A stretch of DNA of 41,117 nucleotides, taken from contig CAYNFH010000027.1 of the NCBI GenBank assembly GCA_964396385.1, positions 1 through 41,117 of the forward strand. The letters run 5' to 3'. How positions within the stretch are numbered: position 1 is the stretch's first letter; every line of letters begins with the position of its first letter. Position numbers and translations under genes: made by a program. The notes below the pieces were generated by a model. The model did not search any database, was not told the origin of the DNA, and worked only from the letters and a program-made list of their open reading frames with translations. The DNA comes from CAYNFH01 sp964396385. GTDB taxonomy: Bacteria > Armatimonadota > Chthonomonadetes > Chthonomonadales > CAJBBX01. Positions 21,005 through 29,031 of this stretch are shown in pieces.

Positions 21005-21808
21005 TTACCTGTTTGCGGTGAAGTAGCGCTCGTACCAGCAGCCGGATTCGTCCTGATCCAGGTACCGCTCCGGATTTCCAGGCAGGTAGCGGGCGTGGCC
21101 GTCCATGAACGTGAAGGTCGCTCCGCTGTCCTTGTGGCGGTACCGCCCCTCGCACCCAAAGAGCGTTCCCACCGCGGGCGCGTCGGACCGCACCACGGTA
21201 AGGCTGTCCCCGGAGTAGGCGGTGCGCGCAAGCGACATGACGGATGAGAGGGACGCGGTGTAGAACGCCTTGGTCGCGCCGTCGCCGAGGCCCGGGTACC
21301 AGGCATCCGCCCAGCCGCTGCCTTCAAAGTAGCCGTAGGGGTCCACGGGCACGCAGGTGCCGAAGGTCAGCTTGATGGTGATGCCGTAGTGAGACAGGTA
21401 CTGTGCGGCCGGTATGAACCCTGCGGAGCCGCTGCCCGGCGTGCCATTCCCGTCGCACTCCGGATTGTCGATGGCCTGGGCCGTTTTGTCGGGGTTGAAT
21501 GACGGGCAGAACAGGACCTGCCTGTTCTTGATGTAGGGCTGGACAGTGGTGGTCCAGGCGCCGGCGATCTGCTGATCGAGCGGATCCGTGTCGCGGGCCG
21601 TACACCACGGAATGAGCGCCTCGTCGTAGTCCTGCGCGTACAGCAGGAGCCCGGACGCGATCTGGCGCGTGTTGGAGAGACACGCGGTGGTCCTCGCCTG
21701 CTCACGGGCGGTGCCGTACACCGGCATGACGATGCCCGCGAACACTGCGATAATGGCGATGACCACGAGCAGCTCTATCAGGGTGAATGCGCTGCGCCCC
21801 GCCCCAAT
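21005..21808 (-). CDS. Type II secretion/pilin-like pseudopilin, start disrupted or non-standard
   Basis: The reading frame contains SAFTLIELLVVIAIIAVFAG, a prepilin methylation/cleavage motif with its hydrophobic helix, then AREQARTTACLSNTRQIASG, typical of the large pseudopilin families of Armatimonadota and Planctomycetes. The end carries HKDSGATFTFMDGHARYLPG, the H-x9-DG-like signature. Such proteins are exported by prepilin peptidase and assemble into pseudopili or act as surface proteins. No ATG, GTG or TTG exists between the in-frame TGA in the upstream octamer repeat and the FTLIE motif. The first conventional start, GTG 21766, would begin inside the membrane helix. ATT 21808 would give a plausible leader (IGAGRSAFTLIE) and was used as the limit here. 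The gene may instead be 5'-damaged by repeat expansion. Confidence 0.75.
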   Translation of the reverse strand: MGAGRSAFTLIELLVVIAIIAVFAGIVMPVYGTAREQARTTACLSNTRQIASGLLLYAQDYDEALIPWCTARDTDPLDQQIAGAWTTTVQPYIKNRQVLFCPSFNPDKTAQAIDNPECDGNGTPGSGSAGFIPAAQYLSHYGITIKLTFGTCVPVDPYGYFEGSGWADAWYPGLGDGATKAFYTASLSSVMSLARTAYSGDSLTVVRSDAPAVGTLFGCEGRYRHKDSGATFTFMDGHARYLPGNPERYLDQDESGCWYERYFTANR

Positions 21809-21825
21809 GCTGGGGGAGCCGGATG

Positions 21826-21857
21826 GGTGTTCAGGTGTTCAGGTGTTCGGGTGTTCA
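21826..21857. repeat. Octamer tandem repeat GGTGTTCA x4
   Basis: Four 8-bp units lie head to tail, the third with one substitution (GGTGTTCG). On the reverse strand the unit reads TGAACACC. As the unit is not a multiple of three and contains TGA, it closes the pseudopilin frame upstream of its signal motif. Gain or loss of units would shift the frame. Confidence 0.8.
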
Positions 21858-21961
21858 GGCGCCGGTCTCTCGAGCTGTGCGCGCAGTCGTTGTTGCTATG
21901 TAAGTCCAGCATGTCCTCTTGACCTCTCCCTATCCGAGACTGACTTGCCGGCGCGAGCAGG

Positions 21962-24628
21962 CTATGCGGCCCGCAGCAGCGGCACGTCGGCTTCCGGTGT
22001 CTCCAGCTCTCGGCCGCGGGCAACGCGAAGGAACGCTTCCGCCATAGTCGGATCGAACTGGCTGCCGATGTTCCGCCGGACCTCTTCCAGCGCCGCCTCC
22101 CAGTCCATGGCTTTGCGGTACGGTCGGGTGGTCGTCATCGCGCTGACGGCGTCCGCAACGGCGACGAGCCGTCCGAGCAGCGGCGCCTCCTCCCCGGCCA
22201 GTCCGTCCGGGTAGCCCTTCCCATCCCAGCGCTCGTGATGAGAGCGCACAATCGGGACGATACTCTCCATTCCCGGAATGGCGCTCACGATGTAGGAGCC
22301 GAACTCCGCGTGCCGCTTCATCAGCGTGTATTCCTCGTCTGTGAGCCGACCAGGCTTGCGGAGCACCTCGTCGGGAACCCCTATCTTGCCGACGTCGTAG
22401 AGCAGACCGCCCAGGCGGATCACACGCATGGTCTCTTCTGAAAGACCAAGCTCCTCCGCGATCCAGAGCGCGTACTTGGTCACGTCGTCCGAGTGACGGC
22501 GGGTGTAGCGGTCTTTGTTGTCGACGGCGGTGACCATCACGTCCAGCACTTCGAAGGAGCTTTCGCTGCGGAGCTGCCTGTAGAGACGCCGCTCCTGCGT
22601 GGTACCCATCACCCGCTGGCCGGTATCTTTGGCGGTGTACAGGTTGGAATCGGCGATGGTCAGGAGCTCGTGGCGGCTGGCGCTGTCGCGCGGGAAGGAG
22701 GCGATTCCGAAACTGAGCGCCACCGGGACGGTGCGCTCGTCGCCGTCCTTGCGGAAGCCCTCGGCCGCCATGCGAGCGCTCAATCGTTCCGCCACCGCGA
22801 ATGCCCGTTCGGGCTCGGAGTCCGGCAGCACGGCCAGGAACTCGTCTCCGCCATATCTGCCCACAATGTCGGTCTTATCGCACTCTTCCCGGAGGATGGT
22901 GGCAACTCGCTTGAGTATGCAGTCGCCGGCGGGATGGCCGTAGGTATCGTTGAACAGCTTGAAATTGTCGAGGTCCATCATGATGATGGACACCGGGACA
23001 GTGCGCTTCTCAGCCCGAGCGAGGGCGTTGTCCAGCCGCTGGTGGACTGCGCGGTGGTTGAAGAGGCCAGTGACGGAGTCTCGGTCCGCGGCATCTACGG
23101 CGGCCGCGTACTGTCTGGCGTTCTCATATGCCGTACCTACTTCCAGGCCGATGCTCTCCAGCATCTCCAGGTCGGAGTCTCCGTAGCCTGCCTCCCATCG
23201 CAGAACCGCGACGGAGCCCAGGGTGCGGTTCGGCCACTTGAGCGCGGCACGCAGGCAGACCCAACCGCTGTCACTCTCGGCTATCCCAAGCTCTCCCGCG
23301 CTCAGCGCCTGCGGTTGATCCGGTGCCGGCATCTCAGCCAGTTTCTCCAACAGTTTCGCGTGGTCGCCGAAGCCGTGGTGTCGAACAAGGTTCGATGCGG
23401 CGTCTCCATCCAGGGCGTCGTCGCACAGCGAAATGGCGATGGCGTCCGCCCGCATGGCCTCCTGGGTGTGGTCCAAGCCCGCTGCGAGAACCCATCTTGC
23501 GTCCAGGGTATTGTTGACCGCCTTTGCCAGCTTGTAGAGGGCCGTGAGCTGGCGCGTGCGGTGATGGACGATATGCTCCAGATTCTCGTTGAGCACGGCC
23601 AGCTCACGCGTAAGGTGCTGGTTTTCGAGGAAGGTGAAGATCTGGCGCACCACCACGAGACTGATCAGGATGGAGCCTATGGCAAACGAGGAGACGCTGA
23701 TCCGTTGGCTGATCACATATTCGTGGACCGTGGCCGTTCCAAATGCGGCTCCCGCAGCCACGTACGGGAAAGCGAATACGAATACGGATCGGGTACGGAG
23801 AGAGTCCTGTTTCTCCGCCCCGGCAGACTCCTCGGAGGCCGGGCCCGGCCACCAGCGCCTGGAAAGGGCGCCCAGCCCGATGAGCAGGTAGCCAAAGGAG
23901 AGGGACCAATCGAACCAGCTTCCGGTCTGATACGCGTTGTGCAGGCTGTAGAGGGCGTAGGTGGTATCGAAGAACGCTATGAGGACCATCCCCGCTGCCA
24001 GCAGTGCCAGCGCCTGCTTGCGCGGTCGGTCATTCGCGGCCGCCCCGTAGAGGGCCAGCGCCCCAAACAGCACGGCGATGTCGCCAAGCGGGTACGCCAT
24101 ACTGATGAGCTTGGCCAGCAGAGAGACGCCGGACTTGCTCCAAAGCTCCTCCACCAGGAAGTGCCAGCTCAGCACGGCTACGCTGCTGGAGGCGATGGCG
24201 CTATCCAGGAGGCGCCGCACGCGGGCTGCCGTGCTCATCTTGCCGAACATAAGCAGCACGCCCACCACCAGGAAAGGGTACGCGCCGAGATAGCCTATGT
24301 CGGCCCAGCCGGGCGACGGAACCTCGACCCCGCGGATGGTCTCGTAGTAAGTCCACGTAGCCTGGCCGACGGCGAAAGAGAGGGAGGCGGCGCCCACGAG
24401 CGCCCAACCGTATTTGCGGGCGGGACGCGCAGAAGGCAGCGAGCGCATGCACGCTATGCAGCAGAAGAAGGCGAAGAGTGGCGGGAGAATCTGGTAGACG
24501 TCGTTGAAACCGTGATAGAACTGCTTGCCACCCGGCCGCATGACAAGCATGGCGATAAAGACAACCGCATAGAGGAGTACCGCGGCCATCGTGGCACGCT
24601 GGCGCCAGTTCCAGGTTCTTGGGAGCAT
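21962..24628 (-). CDS. Membrane GAF-GGDEF-HD-GYP protein with HD motif changed to YD
   Basis: 888 residues. About eight or nine membrane helices (residues ~12-330) are followed by a short coiled coil (~340-355), a GAF-like sensor (~360-500), a GGDEF diguanylate-cyclase domain with intact GGDEF at 593-597 and an HD-GYP domain (~690-870). The RxxD inhibitory site before GGDEF is absent (DKTD instead). In HD-GYP the motif HHERWDGKGYPDG is intact, but the HD dyad reads YD (Tyr744-Asp745 in LLYDVGKIGVPD), removing a metal ligand. The protein may make c-di-GMP but probably degrades it poorly or merely senses it. AGAGGAAA precedes the ATG. A single TAC/CAC transition separates this from the canonical motif. 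Family assignment is secure; net activity is inferred. Confidence 0.93.
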   Translation of the reverse strand: MLPRTWNWRQRATMAAVLLYAVVFIAMLVMRPGGKQFYHGFNDVYQILPPLFAFFCCIACMRSLPSARPARKYGWALVGAASLSFAVGQATWTYYETIRGVEVPSPGWADIGYLGAYPFLVVGVLLMFGKMSTAARVRRLLDSAIASSSVAVLSWHFLVEELWSKSGVSLLAKLISMAYPLGDIAVLFGALALYGAAANDRPRKQALALLAAGMVLIAFFDTTYALYSLHNAYQTGSWFDWSLSFGYLLIGLGALSRRWWPGPASEESAGAEKQDSLRTRSVFVFAFPYVAAGAAFGTATVHEYVISQRISVSSFAIGSILISLVVVRQIFTFLENQHLTRELAVLNENLEHIVHHRTRQLTALYKLAKAVNNTLDARWVLAAGLDHTQEAMRADAIAISLCDDALDGDAASNLVRHHGFGDHAKLLEKLAEMPAPDQPQALSAGELGIAESDSGWVCLRAALKWPNRTLGSVAVLRWEAGYGDSDLEMLESIGLEVGTAYENARQYAAAVDAADRDSVTGLFNHRAVHQRLDNALARAEKRTVPVSIIMMDLDNFKLFNDTYGHPAGDCILKRVATILREECDKTDIVGRYGGDEFLAVLPDSEPERAFAVAERLSARMAAEGFRKDGDERTVPVALSFGIASFPRDSASRHELLTIADSNLYTAKDTGQRVMGTTQERRLYRQLRSESSFEVLDVMVTAVDNKDRYTRRHSDDVTKYALWIAEELGLSEETMRVIRLGGLLYDVGKIGVPDEVLRKPGRLTDEEYTLMKRHAEFGSYIVSAIPGMESIVPIVRSHHERWDGKGYPDGLAGEEAPLLGRLVAVADAVSAMTTTRPYRKAMDWEAALEEVRRNIGSQFDPTMAEAFLRVARGRELETPEADVPLLRAA

Positions 24629-24880
24629 CTGTTTCCTCTAGCGGCTGGTGCGGGTCGTGGGAGGTTGCGGCGCAGCGGGGCGCGCGAAACGTATCGCCGC
24701 ACGTTTATTCCACAGGACTGCACAGACCCTAACATCCTTATCGAGATCATTGAGGGACCATCAGTGGAAAAGCGGCACTCTTGCCGAGTGGAAAAATAGC
24801 AACCCGGCATAGACAAAGGCCGGTCACCTCAAGGTGGACGGATATGGAGGGACCATTCTGGGGCGATGACCCGCCGGAGG

Positions 24881-25936
24881 TCAGCGGGAGGAGACGGCTT
24901 CGGTGCGCCCCCCGCGCTGGCGGAAGGTGCGGAACTGCGCGCCGTAGTAAGAGCCGACCACCAGGATGGCCGCGACCCCCTGCGCCACGAGGCTCTGCAC
25001 GTTAGGAAAGACGGAGAACCAGAGGCCCAGCCAGGCAGGGAGCGAGATACCGATGGGCGTGGTGCGCAGCCAGCCCGCCTGCTGCATCTCCTGCACGCTC
25101 TCCCCGACCATCACCAGGAGCACGATGCCGAGCAGCACGCCGGTGTAGACGAGCATTTTTTTGTACGGCAGACGGCGGTGGGCCACGAAGGTGAGGGCGG
25201 CCACGGCCACCGTGAGGCTCAGGCCGACTGCCGTGCCCTGGAGCACCAGCCGGTCACCCGCGCGCAGCCGGAGGTGCTGGAGGAACAGCACGATCTCAAA
25301 GCCCTCGCGGTAGATGGCCGTGAATCCCAGCAGCACCAGTCCCCAGAACGGGCGCGGGCCGCCCTGGTCCGCCGCTTCCAGCAGCTTCCGCTTTCGCTTA
25401 CTGTGGTGGGCGATCCAACCGGTCCAGTAGATCTTGTGGAAGAACCAGTTCATCACCACCAGCAGCACGATAATCGCGAGGATGCCGGTCGCCGCCTGGA
25501 TATCCAGCTCCGGCGCGTTCACCTCGGCAATGACGGCCACCACGATGAACCAGGTAGCGACCGTGGCGGCGAGCGCGGCGAGCCCTCCCAGCGGCACGGC
25601 ACGAACGTAGCTCCGATCACTATCCCGCGCCATGCCCGCGGTGACCGCGGCAAGAACGAGGATGGCCTCCAGCCCCTCGCGAAAGACGAGGACGCTGGCG
25701 CTGAGGACCATGGCGAGGGGGCTCGCGCCCCGCGAGAGCGGATCCGGGACGCCGTGGGCGGCGAGCGCCTGCCAGAGCAGCACGGCGATGACGGCCAACG
25801 CCGCCAGAGAAAGGAGCACCGGCTCAAGGTGCAGCCGCCCGGAGGCGGCGCCCGCCGCGGGCCCGGAAAGCGGATCGGCGCTCGTGGGCGTGGATGCGGC
25901 TCCGCGCGCCTGGGAGCGCCGGGGTGAGTTTATCAT
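24881..25936 (-). CDS. FTR1-family iron permease
   Basis: 351 residues with about seven membrane helices. The two family motifs are present as FREGLEA (residues ~84-90) and YREGFEI (~205-211); the REGLE glutamates bind iron in FTR1/EfeU proteins, which import ferric iron after ferroxidation. A Pro/Ala-rich N-terminal stretch of ~35 residues precedes the first helix. No efeO/efeB or multicopper oxidase gene is adjacent, so its oxidising partner is not in the window. No Shine-Dalgarno is seen before ATG 25936. It is divergent from the decarboxylase gene, and the shared 117-bp gap contains the forward promoter candidate. 252 bp without any gene separate its end from the HD-GYP gene; nothing recognisable was found there. 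Confidence 0.92.
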   Translation of the reverse strand: MINSPRRSQARGAASTPTSADPLSGPAAGAASGRLHLEPVLLSLAALAVIAVLLWQALAAHGVPDPLSRGASPLAMVLSASVLVFREGLEAILVLAAVTAGMARDSDRSYVRAVPLGGLAALAATVATWFIVVAVIAEVNAPELDIQAATGILAIIVLLVVMNWFFHKIYWTGWIAHHSKRKRKLLEAADQGGPRPFWGLVLLGFTAIYREGFEIVLFLQHLRLRAGDRLVLQGTAVGLSLTVAVAALTFVAHRRLPYKKMLVYTGVLLGIVLLVMVGESVQEMQQAGWLRTTPIGISLPAWLGLWFSVFPNVQSLVAQGVAAILVVGSYYGAQFRTFRQRGGRTEAVSSR

Positions 25937-25952
25937 CGTGTTAACGCTGTGG

Positions 25953-25980
25953 TTGACTTCGGTCTATCATACCGTACTAT
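25953..25980 (+). promoter_or_regulatory. Sigma70-like promoter candidate for the decarboxylase operon
   Basis: TTGACT (25953-25958) and TACTAT (25975-25980) are separated by 16 bp in a locally AT-rich gap, about 73 bp before the decarboxylase start codon. Confidence 0.4.
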
Positions 25981-26053
25981 TTTAGTCCAATATACCCCCC
26001 GAAGCGGTCTCTGGTGGTGTGACATACTTAGAAAGGGACAGGAGACCTCCACC

Positions 26054-27532
26054 ATGCCGGACGATGACGACCGCCTGGACCCGCCCCCACAGCGCATCCT
26101 CGAGATGGGGAATGCGGCCATTCGGGCGGTCGCTGAGTACTATAGCGCGCTTCGAGACCTCCCCATCCGGCCTAGCGTTACCGGCCGCGAACTGCGCGAG
26201 CGTCTCGCCGCGGACCTTCCGGTGGAGGGCGCTCCTTTCGAGGAGCTTGTCTCCTACTTGCGCGAGGAGCTCATCCCGGCCACGCGCCACAACGGCCACC
26301 CTCGGTTCTTCGGCTACATAGCCTCTCCCGGCTCGGCCGCCACCGCGCTGGCGGACCTGCTGGCTTCCGCGCTCAACCCCAACGTCACCTCCTGGCGCTC
26401 GGCACCCGGCCCCACGGAGCTGGAGCGCGGGACCATCCGGTGGATCACCGAGATCGTCGGCTACCCCCAGGACGCCGGAGGACTGTTCGTCAGCGGGGGG
26501 TCGATGGCCAATCTGTGTGGCCTGGCCGCGGCGCGAGATGCCCTCTCTTCACAGCCCGTAACGGAGACCGGCTGCCGCGGGCTGGACCGGGATCTTCGCG
26601 TGTACGTATCGGAGGAGGCCCACTTCTCCATCGCCAAGGCGGCGGGGCTGCTGGGGATCGGGCGGCGCAACGTCTGCCCGGTTCCCACCAACGCGAGCCT
26701 GCAGATGGACACGGCGGCATTAGAGGCCCGGATCGACGCGGACCTGGCGGCGGGAGCCCTTCCGATCTGTGTGGTGGGAAGCGCGGGCACGGTCGAGACC
26801 GGCGCGATAGACGATCTCCAGCGCCTGGCGGCGGTGGCCGAGCGGCATCGCCTCTGGTTTCACGTAGACGCCTCGTACGGCGGCTTCGCCATGCTCGCGC
26901 CCTCGCGCCGGTCCCTCTTTGAGGGCATCGCGCGCGCGGACTCCATCGCGCTGGACCCGCACAAGTGGCTGTATGTTCCTGTGGACTGCGGCTGCATCCT
27001 CTACCGGGAGCCGGACCGTGCCCGCGCCCCGTTTGCCCATAACGCGGAGTACACCCGCGTGCTCGGCCACGATGCGGACGAGGAGTTCGCCTTCTGGGAC
27101 TACGGGCCGGAGCTCTCGCGGCGCTTCCGGGCGCTCAAGGTCTGGATGATGCTGGCTCACGTGGGCACGCGGCGGCTCGGGCAAGCCATTGAGCGGAACT
27201 GCCGGTGCGCCGCCCATGTGGCGAGCCTGGTGGACGCATCGGACGACTTAGAGATGCTGGCTCCGGTCTCGCTCTCCATCTTCTGCTTCCGATATATCCC
27301 GCGGGATCGGCGCCTCTCGGAGGAGGAGCTGGATACACTCAACCGCCGGATCCTGGACCTGCTGCAGCGGGGAGGCTCGTCCTATTTATCGAATGCGCGG
27401 ATCGGCGGCCGGTTCGCGCTGCGCGGGTGCGTGCTCAACTACCGGACGACGGAGGAGGACATGCGGGTCCTGCTCGAAGATGTGCGTGCCTGTGCCGCTC
27501 AGGCGCTGCACGGTGGAGATACAGGGGCATGA
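26054..27532 (+). CDS. PLP-dependent group II (aromatic-L-amino-acid-type) decarboxylase
   Basis: 492 residues of the group II decarboxylase family, fold type I. HPRFFGYIASPGSAATALAD and NPNVTSWRSAPGPTELE are substrate-binding segments of aromatic amino-acid decarboxylases; GLFVSGGSMANLCGL binds the PLP phosphate; HVDASYGGFA gives the ring-contacting Asp272; and ALDPHKWLYVP carries Lys304, the Schiff-base lysine. The substrate (tryptophan, tyrosine/DOPA, glutamate or other) cannot be told from sequence. ATG 26054 was chosen over an upstream in-frame ATG at 25949 because AGGAG lies 9 nt before it and family homology begins soon after. Its stop overlaps the next start as ATGA, so it is coupled to two Tat-exported proteins, an unusual partnership. 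Confidence 0.92.
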   Translation: MPDDDDRLDPPPQRILEMGNAAIRAVAEYYSALRDLPIRPSVTGRELRERLAADLPVEGAPFEELVSYLREELIPATRHNGHPRFFGYIASPGSAATALADLLASALNPNVTSWRSAPGPTELERGTIRWITEIVGYPQDAGGLFVSGGSMANLCGLAAARDALSSQPVTETGCRGLDRDLRVYVSEEAHFSIAKAAGLLGIGRRNVCPVPTNASLQMDTAALEARIDADLAAGALPICVVGSAGTVETGAIDDLQRLAAVAERHRLWFHVDASYGGFAMLAPSRRSLFEGIARADSIALDPHKWLYVPVDCGCILYREPDRARAPFAHNAEYTRVLGHDADEEFAFWDYGPELSRRFRALKVWMMLAHVGTRRLGQAIERNCRCAAHVASLVDASDDLEMLAPVSLSIFCFRYIPRDRRLSEEELDTLNRRILDLLQRGGSSYLSNARIGGRFALRGCVLNYRTTEEDMRVLLEDVRACAAQALHGGDTGA

Positions 27533-29031
27533 AGCGCGTTAGCCGGCGCGAGCTTGTCCGGGACGCAGCCGCGGCGATAGCCGGCGGGACGCTGGCGGCA
27601 TCGGCCGGATCGTCAACGGCAGGGAGGAGAAGGGCGATGGAGCGCATGGTCGGCATTCAAGTCGGCGCCGTTTCGTTCGTGGATGAAGGCGTGGAGCAGG
27701 TCCTGGACATCCTCCAGGAGCGCGGCGGCGTAAACACGCTCTTCCTGGCGGTGTTCACGTATGGGCGCGGCATTGCCGGCCGCCAGATCCCCGGCCAGCC
27801 GCTGCCGGATCACGGCAAGCAGGAGTACGACGAGGCGCAGTTCCACGGGGGTAACTACGCGACTCCCCATACGCGCTTCTACCACGGCACTCCCATACAG
27901 GTCGCGGCCACCAAGGCGCCAGACTTCGGTGACCTGGACATCCTGGCTCAGGTACTGCCCGCGGCGAAGCGGCGGGGCATGAAGGTCATCTGCTGGATGG
28001 AGGACGTGTGGCGGACCGACGTGCCGGGAGTGGGCGAGCTGCGCGAAGAGACGCTGGAGGGGAAGCCGGCGGGCACGCTCTGCTTCAACCATCCGGGCCA
28101 TCGGGCCTTCCTGGAGGGGCTGGTCCGCGACTACGCCTCGTCCTACCCGGTGGACGGCATCATGTGGGGGTGCGAGCGGCAGGGCGCGTTCAGCAACGCC
28201 CTGGGCGCCTCCCACGGCGGGCGCGGGCGCAACCCGGATACGGTAACCTGCTTCTGCCGCCACTGCCAGGAGAAGGCGCGGAGACAGGGGATCGACTTCG
28301 CGCGCGTGCGGGAGGGGTTCCAGGCGCTGAGCCGCTTTGTCCATGCCGCGCGTCGAGGCGAGCGGCCGGTGGATGGATACTACGTCACCGTCTGGCGCCT
28401 CCTGCTGCGGTATCCGGAGCTGCTGGCCTGGGAGCACCTCTGGCACGAGAGCCTGCGCGAGACCTACCAGGCCATCTACCACACCGTCAAGGCGGTGCGG
28501 CCGGAGCTCCAGGTGGGGTGGCACATCTGGCACAACAACTCCTTCAGTCCTCTGTACCGCGCCGAACAGGACCTCCAGGAGCTCTCGAAGTACTCGGACT
28601 TCCTCAAGATGGTCATGTACCACAACTGCGGCGGTCCCCGCATCGCGAGCTATGTCGAGAGCGTCGGGCAGACAATCTACGGCGACGTTCCGCCCGACGA
28701 GCTGCTCCACTTCGACTACCGCGTGCTGAACTACGAGGAGGCTCCCTATCCGGAGGTGAAGAAGGCGGGCCTGAAGAGGGACTACGTCTTCCGGGAGACC
28801 CGGCGCGCGGTAGCGGGGGCGAAGGGCACGAAGACCCTCATCTGGCCAGGCATCGACATCGACATCCCGACGGGAGCGGACGAGTCGAAGTCCGCCCCGG
28901 AGGACGTTCGGGAAGCCGTCACGCAGGCCTTCCGCGCGGGGGCACACGGGGTGATCCTCTCGCGCAAGTACTCCGAGATGAGGCTCGCCAACCTGAGCGC
29001 CGCGGGCGCGGCGGTGCGGGCGCTGGCATGA
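27529..29031 (+). CDS. Tat-signal TIM-barrel protein, GHL6-like putative glycoside hydrolase
   Basis: 500 residues. SRRELVRDAAAAIAGGTLAA is a Tat-type signal (twin Arg, moderately hydrophobic). The body reads like the hypothetical glycosyl hydrolase 6 (GHL6) group: FNHPGHRAFLEGLVRDYASSYPVDGIMWG, where the strand end carries Glu in GCERQGAF, followed by CFCRHCQEKARRQGID, the C-C-C cluster typical of these barrels, and GWHIWHNNSFSPLYRAEQD. The substrate is unknown, and no CAZy family is claimed. ATG overlaps the decarboxylase stop (ATGA at 27529-27532), and its own stop overlaps the next ATG in the same way. Cofolded, prefolded export fits a Cys-rich or metal-containing enzyme. Confidence 0.8.
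   Translation: MKRVSRRELVRDAAAAIAGGTLAASAGSSTAGRRRAMERMVGIQVGAVSFVDEGVEQVLDILQERGGVNTLFLAVFTYGRGIAGRQIPGQPLPDHGKQEYDEAQFHGGNYATPHTRFYHGTPIQVAATKAPDFGDLDILAQVLPAAKRRGMKVICWMEDVWRTDVPGVGELREETLEGKPAGTLCFNHPGHRAFLEGLVRDYASSYPVDGIMWGCERQGAFSNALGASHGGRGRNPDTVTCFCRHCQEKARRQGIDFARVREGFQALSRFVHAARRGERPVDGYYVTVWRLLLRYPELLAWEHLWHESLRETYQAIYHTVKAVRPELQVGWHIWHNNSFSPLYRAEQDLQELSKYSDFLKMVMYHNCGGPRIASYVESVGQTIYGDVPPDELLHFDYRVLNYEEAPYPEVKKAGLKRDYVFRETRRAVAGAKGTKTLIWPGIDIDIPTGADESKSAPEDVREAVTQAFRAGAHGVILSRKYSEMRLANLSAAGAAVRALA

Noticed and set aside
24705..24714. TTATTCCACA, resembling a DnaA box
   Set aside because: It has an extra base compared with TTATNCACA, occurs singly, and is far from the DnaA-like gene, so it is not evidence of an origin.
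22493..24799. Long forward open frame (768 codons) opposite the GGDEF/HD-GYP gene
   Set aside because: It is antisense to a gene with unmistakable GGDEF and HD-GYP motifs; the translation is low-complexity and matches nothing, as expected for antisense frames in GC-rich DNA.
24866..25927. 353-codon forward frame opposite the FTR1 gene
   Set aside because: Antisense shadow; the reverse strand encodes both REGxE motifs and membrane helices.
28008..29027. Extension of the second Tat protein into the preceding gene
   Set aside because: The upstream part is a shifted frame of the first Tat protein; the ATG at 29028 begins a perfect Tat signal and overlaps the stop codon.
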